The position numbers and the translations under genes were made by a program. Positions 52,499-63,182 of a stretch of 64,000 bases of DNA are shown here, one piece after another (position 1 is the stretch's first letter; each line of letters begins with the position of its first letter). Below the pieces are notes generated by a model that made no database searches, had not been told where the DNA came from, and was given only the letters and a program-made list of their open reading frames with translations. The DNA comes from Rhodoplanes serenus (lineage in GTDB: Bacteria; Pseudomonadota; Alphaproteobacteria; Rhizobiales; Xanthobacteraceae). The DNA is taken from positions 44,872-108,871 of the forward strand of contig WNKV01000021.1 in the NCBI GenBank assembly GCA_009720755.1, given 5' to 3'.

Positions 52499-55400
52499 CT
52501 ATTCGAACCGTCCGGCCGCGTGGGCCAGCATGGTGTAGACCTTGCCGGTCTCGGAGGTCAGGTAGGTGCGGGCCACCACCTGGCCGCGATCGTTGCGCGA
52601 CACCTCCTCGAGCAGCCGCTCGAACTCGTCCACATAGCGGTCGACGGTCTGCTTGAACTCCCGGTCGGCCCGGTAGCGCTTGCGGATCTCGTCGAAGGTC
52701 TTCTGGCCCTGGATGGTGTAGAGCCGCCGGGTGAAGACGTTCCGCTCGCCGCGATTGTAGCGGTCCCACAGCTCGGCCGCGGCGTCGTGGTCGATCATGC
52801 GGGCGATGTCGACCGACAGGGCGTCGAGCGACTCGATGGTGTAGCGAGCGGCCCGATCCTCCCCACGGCCGTCGCCCCGGCCATCCTGGCGCGGGCCCTC
52901 GCCGCCGCGCGGCAGAGTCTGCGGCTGGCTCTGGTCGTCATCGTCCCGCGAGGCGCGGCTGAGCAGGTCGGAGAGCCAGCCGCCACGTCCGCCCTTGCCG
53001 TCGGCCGGTGCGGTCGGCGGTGCCCCGGTCGGCGGCTCGGGCAAGCGCTCGACCACCCGGCGCGGCGCCGGCGGCGGGGCGGGCGGCCCCATCGGCATCT
53101 CGGCCCGCGGCGGTGCCTCGCGCATCGCCTTGCGCGATCCACCCTCGCCACGTCCACCCTCGCTGCGTCCGCCGCCCACGGCGGCGACTGCCGGCTCCTC
53201 CCGATAGGTGCGCCGCGCCGGCTCCACCGCCGCCGTGTCGAGGCTGCGGCCGTGGCGGGCGACGATGCGGTTCAGCTCGGCCAGCGCCTCGATCTGGTCG
53301 ACGATGACGCGCCGCATCTGGGCCGCGCTCTCGGCGGTCTCCTGCGGCAGCTCGAGGATGCCGCGGCGCAGCTCCTGCCGGGTGCCCTCCAGCTCGCGCT
53401 GCATCTCCGCCGTCATCTGCTTCATGCCCTGGAGCACCTCGGTGAAGCGCGTGCTGGCGGTTTGCAGCATCGACTCCGCCTCGTTGGCGGTCTGCCGGAA
53501 CAGGGCATGCGCCTCGTTCGACGCCTGCTCGTAGACGCCGCGCAGGCTCTCGGCGGTGCGCTGACGCTCCTCCTCGGCGGTGAGGCGGACGCGCTCGTGG
53601 TTCTCGGCGATCGAGCGAGCCCCCTGCGAGCTCGCCTCGGCGACCAGCCGGGCGATGTCGCGGGCGCGGCCCTCGGCGGCGCCGAGCGACTCCTCCAGGA
53701 GATCGGAGAAGCGCTTGAGCCGCTGGTCGAGATCCTCGGTGCGGCCGTCCAGGGTGGTGACGATCGCCTCGAGGTCGGCACGCCGGTCGGACAGCACCTC
53801 CTCGCTGCGCCGGTTCGAGCCCTCGATCAGCTCCACCATGTCGGCGAGCGAGCGGCCGTGGCCGTCGAACTGGGCGACGATCTCGCCGAGCTCCGACATC
53901 ACCTTGCCGCTGATGTCCTGGAACGACACGATATGCTCGTTGACGCGGTCGGTGGTCTGGCTGGTGCGGGCCAAGAGCTCGTTCATGGTGGTGACGAACT
54001 CGCCGACGCGCGACGACAGGCCCTGCTCGATGGCGCCGAGATTCTCCTGGGCGCCGCCCAGCACCTCCTGGATGAGGCCGTTGGCCTCGCGCAGCCGCTC
54101 GAACAGCGCCGTGGTGTCGGAGCGCAGCATGCCGTGCGTCTCGAGGATTTCCGACACGGTGGCGACGGCGGTCTGCTTGGACTGCTCGATCGCTCCCTCG
54201 GAGACCTTCTGAAGCTCCTCGATCCGCTCGAGGATCGAGGCGGTCGACTGCTCCACCGCGGCCCGGGTCGCCTGCTGAAGCTCCTGGGCGCGCTGGGCCA
54301 GCACGGTGCCGGACTGACCGACCGTGCGGGTGGTGGCGTCCTGAAGCTCCTGGGTCTTCTGAGCGAGCAGGGCGGCCGACTGGCCGACCGTGCGGGTGGT
54401 GGCCTCCTGAAGCTCCTGGCTCTTCTGGGCGAGCAGGGCGGTCGACTGGCCCACCACGGTCTTGGTGGCCTCCTGGAACTCCTGCGCCTTCTGGGTGAGG
54501 GTCGCGGCCGACTGCGCCACCGTGCTGCGGGTGGTCTCCTGAAGCTCCTGGAGCTTCTGGGTGATGCCGGCGGCCGACTGGGCGACCGTGCTGCGGGTGA
54601 TCTCCTGCCAGTCCTGCATCCGCTTGGTCAGCGCCGCGGCCGACTCGGTCACCGCGCTGCGCGAGGTGTCCTGGAGGTCCTTGAGCGACTTGTTGACCGA
54701 GTCGGTGGCCTTGACGCTGGCCTCGGTGATGACCCGGGCGAGCTCGTTGGAGTTGTCCATCATGGTCTGGGTGAAGGCGAACGCCTTCGCCTCGATGGAC
54801 TTCACAGCGTGGTCAGTGACCCGGCTCATGCCGGCCGTGAACTCGTTGCCCTTGGCGGTCATCGCCGACAAGAGGCCGCTGCTCTTCTCGTCGAGCACAT
54901 GGTTGAGCTCGCCGGAGCGCTGCTCGATCGCCTGGGCGATCTCCTCGGCCTTGCCCACGAAGGTGGCGGCGACCTCGGTGCCGAGGCCGACCAGCGTCTG
55001 CTGCACCTCGGCGGCGTTGCGCTTGAGCGTCTCGGCCACGTTGGCGCCGACCGCCGACAGGGTGCGCTCCACCTCGGCGGCGTCGCCCCGCAGGGTGCCG
55101 CTCACCTCGTTGGAGAGCCCGGTCAGGGCGTGCTCGATCTCGGCGGTATCCTGGCGCAGGCGGCCGCTGATGGTGCCGGCGACCGTGGTCAGGGTGCGCT
55201 CGAACTCGCTGGTGTCCTGGCGCAGCGTGCCGCTGACCCCCTCGACCGCGCCGGAGAGCAGCCGCTCCACCTCGGCGGCGTCCTGCCGCAGCGTGCTGCT
55301 GAGACCGGCCGACAGCGCGCGCAACAGGCGCTCGATCTCGGCCGCGTCCTGCTTCAGCGTGCCGCTGACGCCGGACGAGGTGGTGGTGAGCAGGCGCTCC

Positions 55401-58400
55401 AGCTCGGCCGCGTCCTGGCGCAGCGTGCCGGTCATGCCGGACGACACCGTGGCCAGCAGCTCCTGGATCTCGCCGATCACCCCGCGCAGCGTGTCGGTCG
55501 ACACGCCGGCGGCGCGCAGGATGGTGGTCTCAGCGTCGGCGGTGGTGCCGCGGATGGCGCCGGTGGCCGAGGCGGTGACGCGCTCGATCGCGACCTCCGC
55601 CTCGGTGGTGTGGGTCTTGACGGCGTCGGCGAGCTGCTCGATGCGGCCGGCGAGCGTCTCGGTGGTGGTCCGGCTGCGGCTCTCGACGTCGCGCACCGCC
55701 GCGTCGAGCCGGGTGGCCAGCATCTCGGTGACGGCGTTGCTGCGGGTCTCGAGGTCGCGCGAGGCGGTGTCGAAGCGGCTCGCCAGCAGTGCGGTGGCGG
55801 CGTCGCTGCGGACCTCCAGCGACCGGGCGGCCTCCTCGGCGCGGGCGACCAGGAGGGCGGTGGCGGTGTCGGTGCGGCTCTCGATCGCGTGGGTGACCGA
55901 GACGGCCTGCTCGGCCAGCGTCGCGGCGAGGCCGGTGGAGCGGCTTTCCATCTCCGAGCCGAAGGTCTCCATCCGCTCGCTCAGGAACGAGGCGGCGGTG
56001 TTGCTGCGCACCTCGATGTCGCGGGCGAAGCCGTCGAAGCGCTCGAACAGCGACGTCGCCGTGCTGCCGGAGCGAGCCTCGATCTCCGCGGCGAGCCGAT
56101 CGATGCGGGCCGCGAACGCCTCGGCGGCGGTGCCGGTGGACAGGGTGATGTCCTGGGCCAGCGCGGTGGTGCGGGCGACGAGCTCGTCGGCGGCCGTGCG
56201 GGTGCGCACCTCGATCTCGGCGGTGACGCTGTCGGCACGGCCCAGCAGGGCGTCGGCGGCGGCGCGGCTGCGCGTCTCGACCTCGGCCGAGGCCGCGCCG
56301 ATGCGCTCCACCAGCGTGCCGGCGGCGGCGAGCGTCCGCGTCTCGACGTCGCCCGTCACCGTAACGGCGCGATCGAGCAGCAGATCGGCGACCGCCTGGG
56401 TGCGGCTCTCCAGATCCGTGGTGGCGGTGCCGATGCGGTCTACCAGGCTGCCGACCGCGGCCTCGCCGCGAACCTCCAGGTCGGTGGTGGCGCCGGCGAG
56501 GCGGTTCACCAGGCTGGAGACGACGGTCTGGCTGCGGCCTTCGAGGTCCGCGGTGGCGATGCCGATGCGGCCCGCCAGGGTGTCGACGGCGGCCTCGCCG
56601 CGGGTCTCCAGGTCGGCGGTGGCGCCGGCGAGACGGTCCACCAGGCTGGCGACGACGGTCTGGCTGCGGCCTTCGAGCTCGATCGTGGCGCCGGCGACGC
56701 GATCCACCAGGGTGGTGACCACCGCCTGGCTGCGACCTTCGAGGTCCGCGGTGGCGGTGCCGATGCGATCGACCACGGTCGCCACGGCGGCCTGGCTGCG
56801 GCCTTCGAGTTCGGCGGTGGCGGTGCCGATGCGGTCCGCCACCGTCGCGACGACGGCCTGGCTACGGCCTTCCAGCTCGGTGGTGGCGGTGCCGATGCGG
56901 TCCACCAGGGCGGCGACGACGGTCTGGCTGCGGGTCTCGACCTCGCCGGTCAGGGTCTCGACTCGGCCCAGCAGCGTGTCGGCTGCCGTGCGGGTCCGCA
57001 TCTCGATCTCGTGGGTGACCGCCTGGGTGCGATCGAGCAGGGCGTCGGCGACCGCCTTGCTGCGGTTCTCGATGTCGCCGGTGAGCTGCTCGGCGCGGCC
57101 GAGCAGCAGGTCGGAGGCCGCCTTGCTGCGCGCTTCGATCTCGCCCGTCAGGGCGACCGCGCGGGTGACCAGCAGATCCTCCAGGCGCGCGATGCGGCTG
57201 TCGAGGGTGGCGGCGACCTCGGTGGAGCGGGCCGCCAGCGCGCCGTCGATCTCGCCCATCTTGCTGCCGATGGTGTCGACGAACTGCTGACCGCCCGAGT
57301 TGATCAGGTCGGTGATGGCGTCGACCCGGCGCTCCAGCGCGGCGACGACCTCCTTGCTGCTCTCGCCGACGGTCTTGCCGATGTCGGCGACGCGGCTCGT
57401 CAGGGTCTCGCCGATCGTCAGCGTGCGCTGATCGAGGGCATCCTGGAACCGCATCAGGCGGCTCTCCAGCAGGTCGGCGACCTCGGTGGACTTGGTGCCG
57501 ACGCGGCTGTCGAAGCCGTCGAGATAGATCTTCAGGGTGTCGTTGACCTCCTGGGTGCGCTGGCCGATGCGCTCCACCAGGTCGCCCCCGTAGGTCTTCA
57601 CGGTGCGGTCGAACTCGGCGAGGTGGCGGGTGATCAGGCTCGCCAGCGTGGCGCTGTCGCGGCCGATGCGCTCGGCCAGCTCGCTGCCGCCGGTGGTGAA
57701 CATCTCCTCGAAGGCGCGCAGACGCTCCGACAGCATCTCGCGCACCTGGTCGCCGCGCGAGCCGAGCTGATCGGCCAGCTCGCCGGAGCCGGTGGTGAGG
57801 ATCTCCTCGAAGGCGCGCAGGCGCTCCGCCAGCAGCTCGCGCACCTCGTCGCCGCGATTGCCGACCGTGTCGGCCAGCGCCTGGGCGCTGTCGGTGAGGG
57901 TGCGGGTGAACAGCTCGCCGCGGTTCTCGAGGGTGTCGGTGATGTGCGATCCGGTCTCCTCCAGCTTGGAGACGATGTCGCCGCCGCGCAGGCTGAGATC
58001 GAGGACGATCGAGTCGCCGGTCGCCTTGAGGGTGTTGTTCACCTCGTCGACCCGGGTCGCGATGGTGTCGGCGATCTGGCTCGAGGTGTCGACCAGCGTG
58101 CCCGCGATGGCGTCGGAATGCTCGATCACCATGGTGGTGATCTCGCGCGAGCGGGTCTCCATCAGCTCGACCAGCGAGATGGTCTTCTGGGCGAACTCGT
58201 CGGCCACGTTGTCGAGGCGGCCGCCCAGCATGTCCCGCATGTTGTCGGCGATCTCGATGATGGCGTCGTTGAGATGGCCGGTCTTGAGATTGAGCCCGTC
58301 GGTCAGGCGGTCGCTGACCGCCTCGATGGCGCGCGTGGCCTCGTCGCTGGTGCGCTCCAGGCGCTCCAGCAGATCGCCGCCGCGCTCGCCGAGCGCCGCG

Positions 58401-59353
58401 ATCATCGAGTCGCCGGCCTGGCCGAGCGCCAGGGTGATGTGCTCGCCCTTGTCGGCGAGCGCCCGGGTGATGCGCTGGGCGACCTCGCCGACCCGGTCAC
58501 CGACCACCTCGCTGACGGTGAACAGCTCGTGCGACAGGTCGAGATGGACGCTCGAGATGGCGTTGCGCACCTGCTCGGCCTCGCTGACCAGCGTCTCGCG
58601 CTGCTGGGCGATGCCGTCGAGCAGGTTGCGGATGCGCACCTCGTTGTCGTTGTAGGCGCGTTCCAGCGCCGCCACCTCGTTATTGACGAGGGTCTCCAGC
58701 TCGACCGCGCGGGCGATGGCACGCTCGACGCCGTCGCCCATGGCGGCGACCTCGCGGCGGATCGCCTGGCCGACATTGACGACGCTGTCGTAGGCCACGG
58801 TCTCGGGCTCGGCGAACCGCATGGCGGCGCGCGCCATCGCCTGGGCCACGATGCGCAGCTCCTGCGAGCGCGCCACCATGTGGGCGAGGACGAAGAAGAA
58901 GACGATGGGGGCGGCGATGCCGGAGACGATGCCGAAGACGAGCGGCACCGCGACGGCGCCCTGGCTCATCAGCGCGCCGATCTCGCCCGCGTAGCCGAGC
59001 ACCAGGCCGAGCGCCGAGATCGCCCACGCGGCACTGAACAGGGCGGCCACCAGGTAGGGGGTGCGGGCCGGGCGGCGCTGGAGCGACTGGAGCACCTGGC
59101 CGATGGTCTCGCGGTCGTCGTTGGCGGGCAGGGCCAGCGTGTCGTCGAGGCGCCGCGGCGGCGTGTCCGGGAAGTCGGGCAGGGGGTCGGTCGGGCGCGC
59201 CAGCGGGCGGTCGACCCGGACGTCGGTCGGGTTCGCAGGACTGTCCGAAGTGGTCTGCGTCGACGGCTCGGTGCCGCCGACGTTGAGGGCCTCCTGGATC
59301 GCCGACAGAGCGACCTCGGTCGGGTCCTTGGCCTTTTTCGGATAGTTCGCCAT
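52499..59353 (-). CDS. GPR/RgsE-like giant polar-growth coiled-coil membrane protein
   Basis: The 2,284-residue start at 59353 follows GAGGCGA. Order: a ~100-residue low-complexity cytoplasmic tail, two membrane helices (about 100-120 and 133-157), then ~1,900 residues of almost unbroken amphipathic helix resembling apolipoprotein A/E repeats, a Pro/Gly-rich linker and a conserved C-terminal domain of ~115 residues (TIESLDALSVDIARMIDHDA onward). Period-22 repeats are plain in three blocks. Size, two N-terminal helices and apolipoprotein-like body match GROWTH POLE RING (GPR) of Agrobacterium and RgsE of Sinorhizobium, which organise the growing pole. Such genes are often annotated as kinesin-like. 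The name is inferred from architecture. Confidence 0.78.
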   Translation of the reverse strand: MANYPKKAKDPTEVALSAIQEALNVGGTEPSTQTTSDSPANPTDVRVDRPLARPTDPLPDFPDTPPRRLDDTLALPANDDRETIGQVLQSLQRRPARTPYLVAALFSAAWAISALGLVLGYAGEIGALMSQGAVAVPLVFGIVSGIAAPIVFFFVLAHMVARSQELRIVAQAMARAAMRFAEPETVAYDSVVNVGQAIRREVAAMGDGVERAIARAVELETLVNNEVAALERAYNDNEVRIRNLLDGIAQQRETLVSEAEQVRNAISSVHLDLSHELFTVSEVVGDRVGEVAQRITRALADKGEHITLALGQAGDSMIAALGERGGDLLERLERTSDEATRAIEAVSDRLTDGLNLKTGHLNDAIIEIADNMRDMLGGRLDNVADEFAQKTISLVELMETRSREITTMVIEHSDAIAGTLVDTSSQIADTIATRVDEVNNTLKATGDSIVLDLSLRGGDIVSKLEETGSHITDTLENRGELFTRTLTDSAQALADTVGNRGDEVRELLAERLRAFEEILTTGSGELADQLGSRGDQVREMLSERLRAFEEMFTTGGSELAERIGRDSATLASLITRHLAEFDRTVKTYGGDLVERIGQRTQEVNDTLKIYLDGFDSRVGTKSTEVADLLESRLMRFQDALDQRTLTIGETLTSRVADIGKTVGESSKEVVAALERRVDAITDLINSGGQQFVDTIGSKMGEIDGALAARSTEVAATLDSRIARLEDLLVTRAVALTGEIEARSKAASDLLLGRAEQLTGDIENRSKAVADALLDRTQAVTHEIEMRTRTAADTLLGRVETLTGEVETRSQTVVAALVDRIGTATTELEGRSQAVVATVADRIGTATAELEGRSQAAVATVVDRIGTATADLEGRSQAVVTTLVDRVAGATIELEGRSQTVVASLVDRLAGATADLETRGEAAVDTLAGRIGIATADLEGRSQTVVSSLVNRLAGATTDLEVRGEAAVGSLVDRIGTATTDLESRTQAVADLLLDRAVTVTGDVETRTLAAAGTLVERIGAASAEVETRSRAAADALLGRADSVTAEIEVRTRTAADELVARTTALAQDITLSTGTAAEAFAARIDRLAAEIEARSGSTATSLFERFDGFARDIEVRSNTAASFLSERMETFGSEMESRSTGLAATLAEQAVSVTHAIESRTDTATALLVARAEEAARSLEVRSDAATALLASRFDTASRDLETRSNAVTEMLATRLDAAVRDVESRSRTTTETLAGRIEQLADAVKTHTTEAEVAIERVTASATGAIRGTTADAETTILRAAGVSTDTLRGVIGEIQELLATVSSGMTGTLRQDAAELERLLTTTSSGVSGTLKQDAAEIERLLRALSAGLSSTLRQDAAEVERLLSGAVEGVSGTLRQDTSEFERTLTTVAGTISGRLRQDTAEIEHALTGLSNEVSGTLRGDAAEVERTLSAVGANVAETLKRNAAEVQQTLVGLGTEVAATFVGKAEEIAQAIEQRSGELNHVLDEKSSGLLSAMTAKGNEFTAGMSRVTDHAVKSIEAKAFAFTQTMMDNSNELARVITEASVKATDSVNKSLKDLQDTSRSAVTESAAALTKRMQDWQEITRSTVAQSAAGITQKLQELQETTRSTVAQSAATLTQKAQEFQEATKTVVGQSTALLAQKSQELQEATTRTVGQSAALLAQKTQELQDATTRTVGQSGTVLAQRAQELQQATRAAVEQSTASILERIEELQKVSEGAIEQSKQTAVATVSEILETHGMLRSDTTALFERLREANGLIQEVLGGAQENLGAIEQGLSSRVGEFVTTMNELLARTSQTTDRVNEHIVSFQDISGKVMSELGEIVAQFDGHGRSLADMVELIEGSNRRSEEVLSDRRADLEAIVTTLDGRTEDLDQRLKRFSDLLEESLGAAEGRARDIARLVAEASSQGARSIAENHERVRLTAEEERQRTAESLRGVYEQASNEAHALFRQTANEAESMLQTASTRFTEVLQGMKQMTAEMQRELEGTRQELRRGILELPQETAESAAQMRRVIVDQIEALAELNRIVARHGRSLDTAAVEPARRTYREEPAVAAVGGGRSEGGRGEGGSRKAMREAPPRAEMPMGPPAPPPAPRRVVERLPEPPTGAPPTAPADGKGGRGGWLSDLLSRASRDDDDQSQPQTLPRGGEGPRQDGRGDGRGEDRAARYTIESLDALSVDIARMIDHDAAAELWDRYNRGERNVFTRRLYTIQGQKTFDEIRKRYRADREFKQTVDRYVDEFERLLEEVSRNDRGQVVARTYLTSETGKVYTMLAHAAGRFE
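56395..56945 (-). repeat. 66-bp tandem repeat block inside the GPR-like gene
   Basis: The 66-bp unit beginning CTGGCTGCGGCCTTCGAG (plus-strand reading) starts at 56726, 56792, 56858 and 56924, with more diverged units upstream. It encodes a 22-residue unit of the form DRIGTATAELEGRSQAVVAT. Other 22-residue blocks lie near 54250-54600 (GQSAALLAQKTQELQDATTR) and 55000-55450 (TLRQDAAEVERLLSGAVEGV). Confidence 0.85.
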
Positions 59354-59569
59354 GTCGATCGTCGCCTCGTGCGCTACGCTGAACAGGACTGAGGCCCTGT
59401 GGATAAGGTGGCCGGACGGGCGATCACACGATCCCGTGACCACGCTCCGCAGGTGGGAATGACAATGCCGCTGGGATTCCCCCCCGTGGTGAGGCTATCC
59501 TAACGGCCTGCTAGCCCCGAGGAAACCAAGTTTGGTAACCCAATTTTAATCATCGTTAACGGTGCGCCC

Positions 59570-59884
59570 ATGCCCGCCACTCCCGTACGCACGGACGACC
59601 GCCTGCCTCTGAGCCCTCTTCATCATGAGGGCGACAATGCGGCGTCTCTGCGGCCGTCCGAGCCACAGCGGCGCTACCTCCTGCGCGGCCTGGACGAGCC
59701 CGGGGGCAAGCTCCCCCTGTTCGACGCTGATGGTCGCGCGGTGCCGCGCAAGACCGTGGAAGCCTGCGTGGCCCATGGTTGGGCCCGGCCGTGGTTCGAC
59801 AATCCGCTGAAGCCCGACTGGCTGGTCTGCCGGCTGACCGCCGACGGCTACCGGGCGCTCGGCCGCGAGCCACCGACCCGCTGA
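59570..59884 (+). CDS. Small protein of unknown function, winged-helix-like
   Basis: The 104-residue product has a Pro/His-rich head and a C-terminal part (RRYLLRGLDEPGGKLPLFDA, TVEACVAHGWARPWFDNP, VCRLTADGYRALGRE) that reads like a compact winged helix: helix, helix, then a closing strand-turn-strand. It is transcribed away from the GPR-like gene. I do not recognise a named family. A DNA-binding role is possible but unproved. Confidence 0.6.
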   Translation: MPATPVRTDDRLPLSPLHHEGDNAASLRPSEPQRRYLLRGLDEPGGKLPLFDADGRAVPRKTVEACVAHGWARPWFDNPLKPDWLVCRLTADGYRALGREPPTR

Positions 59885-60342
59885 CGCGGCGGCGCCTTCG
59901 CGACGCCGAGCTGCGCCGAGGAGCGCCACCTGCGCGCTCGTGCGCACGTCGGTGCTCAAGCTTGGATCGTTGCTCATGCTTGGGTCCCCACCCGTCGCGC
60001 TCTCCCCGCGTCTCCGCCCGCCACATCCGGTCGCCACAGTCCGGCGCGCCATGGTGGCGTCGGTCGGCGCGCTGCGGCGATCCCCGCCGTGATCCCGTCC
60101 CCCATGACGGAATGCTCATGTTTTCAGGGTCATAGCGCGAAACGTCAAGGCGCGGTCGTAACCGTGGTCGAGAAAGCCTCGCCAAGTTGGCTCGAATTGT
60201 AGCGATCCCGCTTCGCCGGGGTCGCGGCTCCGGAGGCGCGATCGCGGCGGCTTGCGATCCGGGTGTTTACCCGGCGGTGACGGACCCGGCCGCACACTCG
60301 GGCAACAAAAGAACGTGCGGCCAGAAAAGACCGGGGCGTCAC
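59885..60342 (+). other. 458-bp gap upstream of the Hpt protein
   Basis: No credible gene. A short imperfect direct repeat, TGCTCAAGCTTGG / TGCTCATGCTTGG (about 59952 and 59972), is the only pattern noted. Around 60300-60330 (GGCAACAAAAGAACG) the sequence becomes less GC-rich and probably belongs to the leader of the next gene. No terminator. Confidence 0.4.
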
Positions 60343-60744
60343 ATGCACAAGCTGTCCGTTTGGGACCTCGATGTCCCGCCGGCGTCGCCGACCATCGCGA
60401 CGGAGCCGATCGACCGCGTTCACCTGTTCCGGATGACCCTGGGCGACGCCCGGCTCCAGGCCGAGGTGCTCGCCCTGTTCGATCAGCAGATCGAGCTGCT
60501 GGTCGGCCGGATGGACACCGCACCACCCGCAGTGGTGGCGACGCTCGCTCACACCCTCAAGGGCTCGGCCCGCGGGGTCGGCGCCTGGGCCGTGGTGGAG
60601 GCCACCGACGCCATCGAGACGGCGGTCGCGGCCGGGGCCGCCTTGTCGGGGCCGATGGCGGCGCTGGCGCAGGCCGGGGCTGCCGTCCACGCCGCCATCG
60701 CACGAATGCGGCAGAGTGAAGCGGGCGAGGGGACCGGCTTGTAA
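60343..60744 (+). CDS. Stand-alone Hpt (histidine phosphotransfer) domain protein
   Basis: The chosen ATG at 60343 gives 133 residues; the open frame starts 52 codons earlier but without coding character. A four-helix Hpt fold is signalled by the phospho-His motif LAHTLKGSARGVGAWAV (about residue 68) and by hydrophobic helices before and after. Hpt proteins shuttle phosphate between a hybrid kinase and a response regulator; such a hybrid kinase lies at 1-2292, but that protein has its own Hpt domain, so it need not be the partner. Confidence 0.82.
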   Translation: MHKLSVWDLDVPPASPTIATEPIDRVHLFRMTLGDARLQAEVLALFDQQIELLVGRMDTAPPAVVATLAHTLKGSARGVGAWAVVEATDAIETAVAAGAALSGPMAALAQAGAAVHAAIARMRQSEAGEGTGL

Positions 60745-60821
60745 CCGGCGCCCGCGACCCCATCTAGGGGAGGAAGCTGGACGAGCCCCCCTCCCCCCCT
60801 CACAATCGTCCGGCCGACAGT

Positions 60822-60881
60822 GGCCCCGGTCCAAAAGCCGGGGCCATCTGGTCTCCGAGGCCCCGGTCGAAAGCCGGGGCC
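60822..60881 (+). repeat. Tandem pair of GGCCCCGG hairpins
   Basis: Two hairpins 37 bp apart: GGCCCCGG-TCCAAAAG-CCGGGGCC (60822-60845) and GGCCCCGG-TCGAAAG-CCGGGGCC (60859-60881), each followed by CATCTG. Stems are perfect, loops A-rich. They lie in the 411-bp gap (60745-61155) between the Hpt and ferredoxin genes; elsewhere in that gap I see only a C-run (60785-60800) and the ferredoxin's leader. Confidence 0.85.
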
Positions 60882-61155
60882 ATCTGATGTTCGGCCAGGG
60901 TGGCTCCTGGCCACGGGATCGAGATCGCCTCGTGCAGGCGACGGCCGCGCCGATGTGGCAGGTCGGTTTGCAGCGCAGGTCCGGACTTCGGTCCGAGACG
61001 GCGCGCAGCCGGGCCGCCCGTCCGGCACCATGGCTGGCGCTGCACGAGGCGACCCTCTATAGAGGGCCGCCGGTCATTCCATTCGATCGTTTCCCTCCCC
61101 CGGCGGCGTGGGCCGCGCCCGCGCCGCGAGCATTCGAGCGACCCGTACGGCTTCC

Positions 61156-61476
61156 ATGGTCAAGATCACCTTCGTCAGCGTCACCGGATCGTCCCAGACG
61201 GTCGAGGCCCAGCCGGGCGCGACCGTGATGGAGACCGCCATCAAGAACCGGGTGCCCGGCATCGAGGCCGAGTGCGGCGGCGCCTGCGCCTGCGCCACCT
61301 GCCACGTCTATATCGACGAGGCGTGGCGCGAGGTGGTCGGGCCGCCGACCGCCATGGAGGAGGACATGCTCGATTTCGGCTACGACGTGCGGCCGAATTC
61401 GCGCCTCTCCTGCCAGATCAAGGTGCGCGACGAGCTGGACGGCCTGGTGGTGCAGACCCCCGAGCGGCAGGCCTGA
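61156..61476 (+). CDS. Adrenodoxin-type [2Fe-2S] ferredoxin
   Basis: The start at 61156 gives 106 residues, the usual length; an upstream in-frame ATG at 61108 would add 16 residues of non-family sequence. The iron-sulfur ligands are in [15 protein letters not shown] (C-x5-C-x2-C) plus a fourth Cys in RLSCQI. It is the vertebrate/ISC-type ferredoxin class used in cytochrome P450 electron transfer and iron-sulfur assembly. The ferredoxin reductase 600 bp away may be its partner. Confidence 0.93.
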   Translation: MVKITFVSVTGSSQTVEAQPGATVMETAIKNRVPGIEAECGGACACATCHVYIDEAWREVVGPPTAMEEDMLDFGYDVRPNSRLSCQIKVRDELDGLVVQTPERQA

Positions 61477-61488
61477 GCGGGCCGCGCC

Positions 61489-61950
61489 TCAGTCGACTTC
61501 GGGCACCGCGCCGCCGCCGGCGCGCAGCCGCGCCGCCAGGTCCTCCGGAAGCGGCCGCGGCCGCCGCGTCTCGCCGTCGATCAGCACCACCGTGCTGTCG
61601 GCCAGCGCCGTGCAGCGATCATCCACGAACAGCGCCTGCCCGAAGGTGAGCGAGCTGGTGCCGAGCCGCGCCACCCGAGTCCCGATGGTGACGTCGGCGG
61701 GCCAATGCATCTCGCCCAGGAAGTCGATGGCGAGCCGCGCCTGCACCCAGGACGCGCCCGGCACCAGCATGGCGTGCCGCGGCCCGCGCAGCAGCACCAC
61801 CCGGCCGGCCTCGAAGAATGTGGCGAACACCGCGTTGTTGACGTGGCTCTGCGGGTCGAGATCGCGGTAGCGGATCGTCTGCACGACATGGTGGGGGAAG
61901 TCGTTCGGTCGCGGCGGGGAGCGGCGGCGCGCGGTGGTGTCGTCGGTCAC
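61489..61950 (-). CDS. Acyl-CoA thioesterase, hotdog fold (4HBT-like)
   Basis: A GTG at 61950 gives 153 residues; GAGGA lies 11 bases upstream. The 4HBT signature is YRDLDPQSHVNNAVFATFFE with the active-site Asp, followed by a central hydrophobic helix and strands typical of the hotdog fold (ARLAIDFLGEMHWPADVTIG). Such YbgC/FadM-like enzymes cut short or medium acyl-CoA. It overlaps no other gene and is convergent with the ferredoxin gene (12-bp gap). Confidence 0.88.
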   Translation of the reverse strand: MTDDTTARRRSPPRPNDFPHHVVQTIRYRDLDPQSHVNNAVFATFFEAGRVVLLRGPRHAMLVPGASWVQARLAIDFLGEMHWPADVTIGTRVARLGTSSLTFGQALFVDDRCTALADSTVVLIDGETRRPRPLPEDLAARLRAGGGAVPEVD

Positions 61951-62010
61951 GGGTTGCGGTCCTCGGGAGGGTGCCGTAAGGGGCGGGGAACATCGAGCCT
62001 GCGCCGTTAG

Positions 62011-63108
<1,098 letters not shown>

Positions 63109-63112
63109 CGGA

Positions 63113-63182
63113 GAGCATCGTCCGCCGACGGGGGCTCCGGTTCGCCGTCGAGAATGCGATCCAATATGAACTTCTGGAGCGC
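63113..63182 (+). repeat. Family B dispersed palindromic element, copy 3
   Basis: Begins GAGCATCGTCCGCCGACGG five bases after the reductase stop and ends CTTCTGGAGCGC. It is less well paired than copies 1 and 2 but keeps CTCCGGTTCGCCGTCGA and AATGCGAT. All three copies lie directly behind a gene in that gene's reading direction. Confidence 0.8.

Noticed and set aside
52520..59392. 2,290-residue open frame on the plus strand across the GPR-like gene
   Set aside because: It is the mirror of the repetitive high-GC gene on the minus strand: its sequence is low-complexity His/Asp/Gly/Val and has no domain, whereas the minus frame has membrane helices, a conserved tail and a ribosome site.
59952..59985. 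Imperfect direct repeat TGCTCA(A/T)GCTTGG
   Set aside because: Only two short copies with no palindrome and no neighbouring gene start; likely chance.
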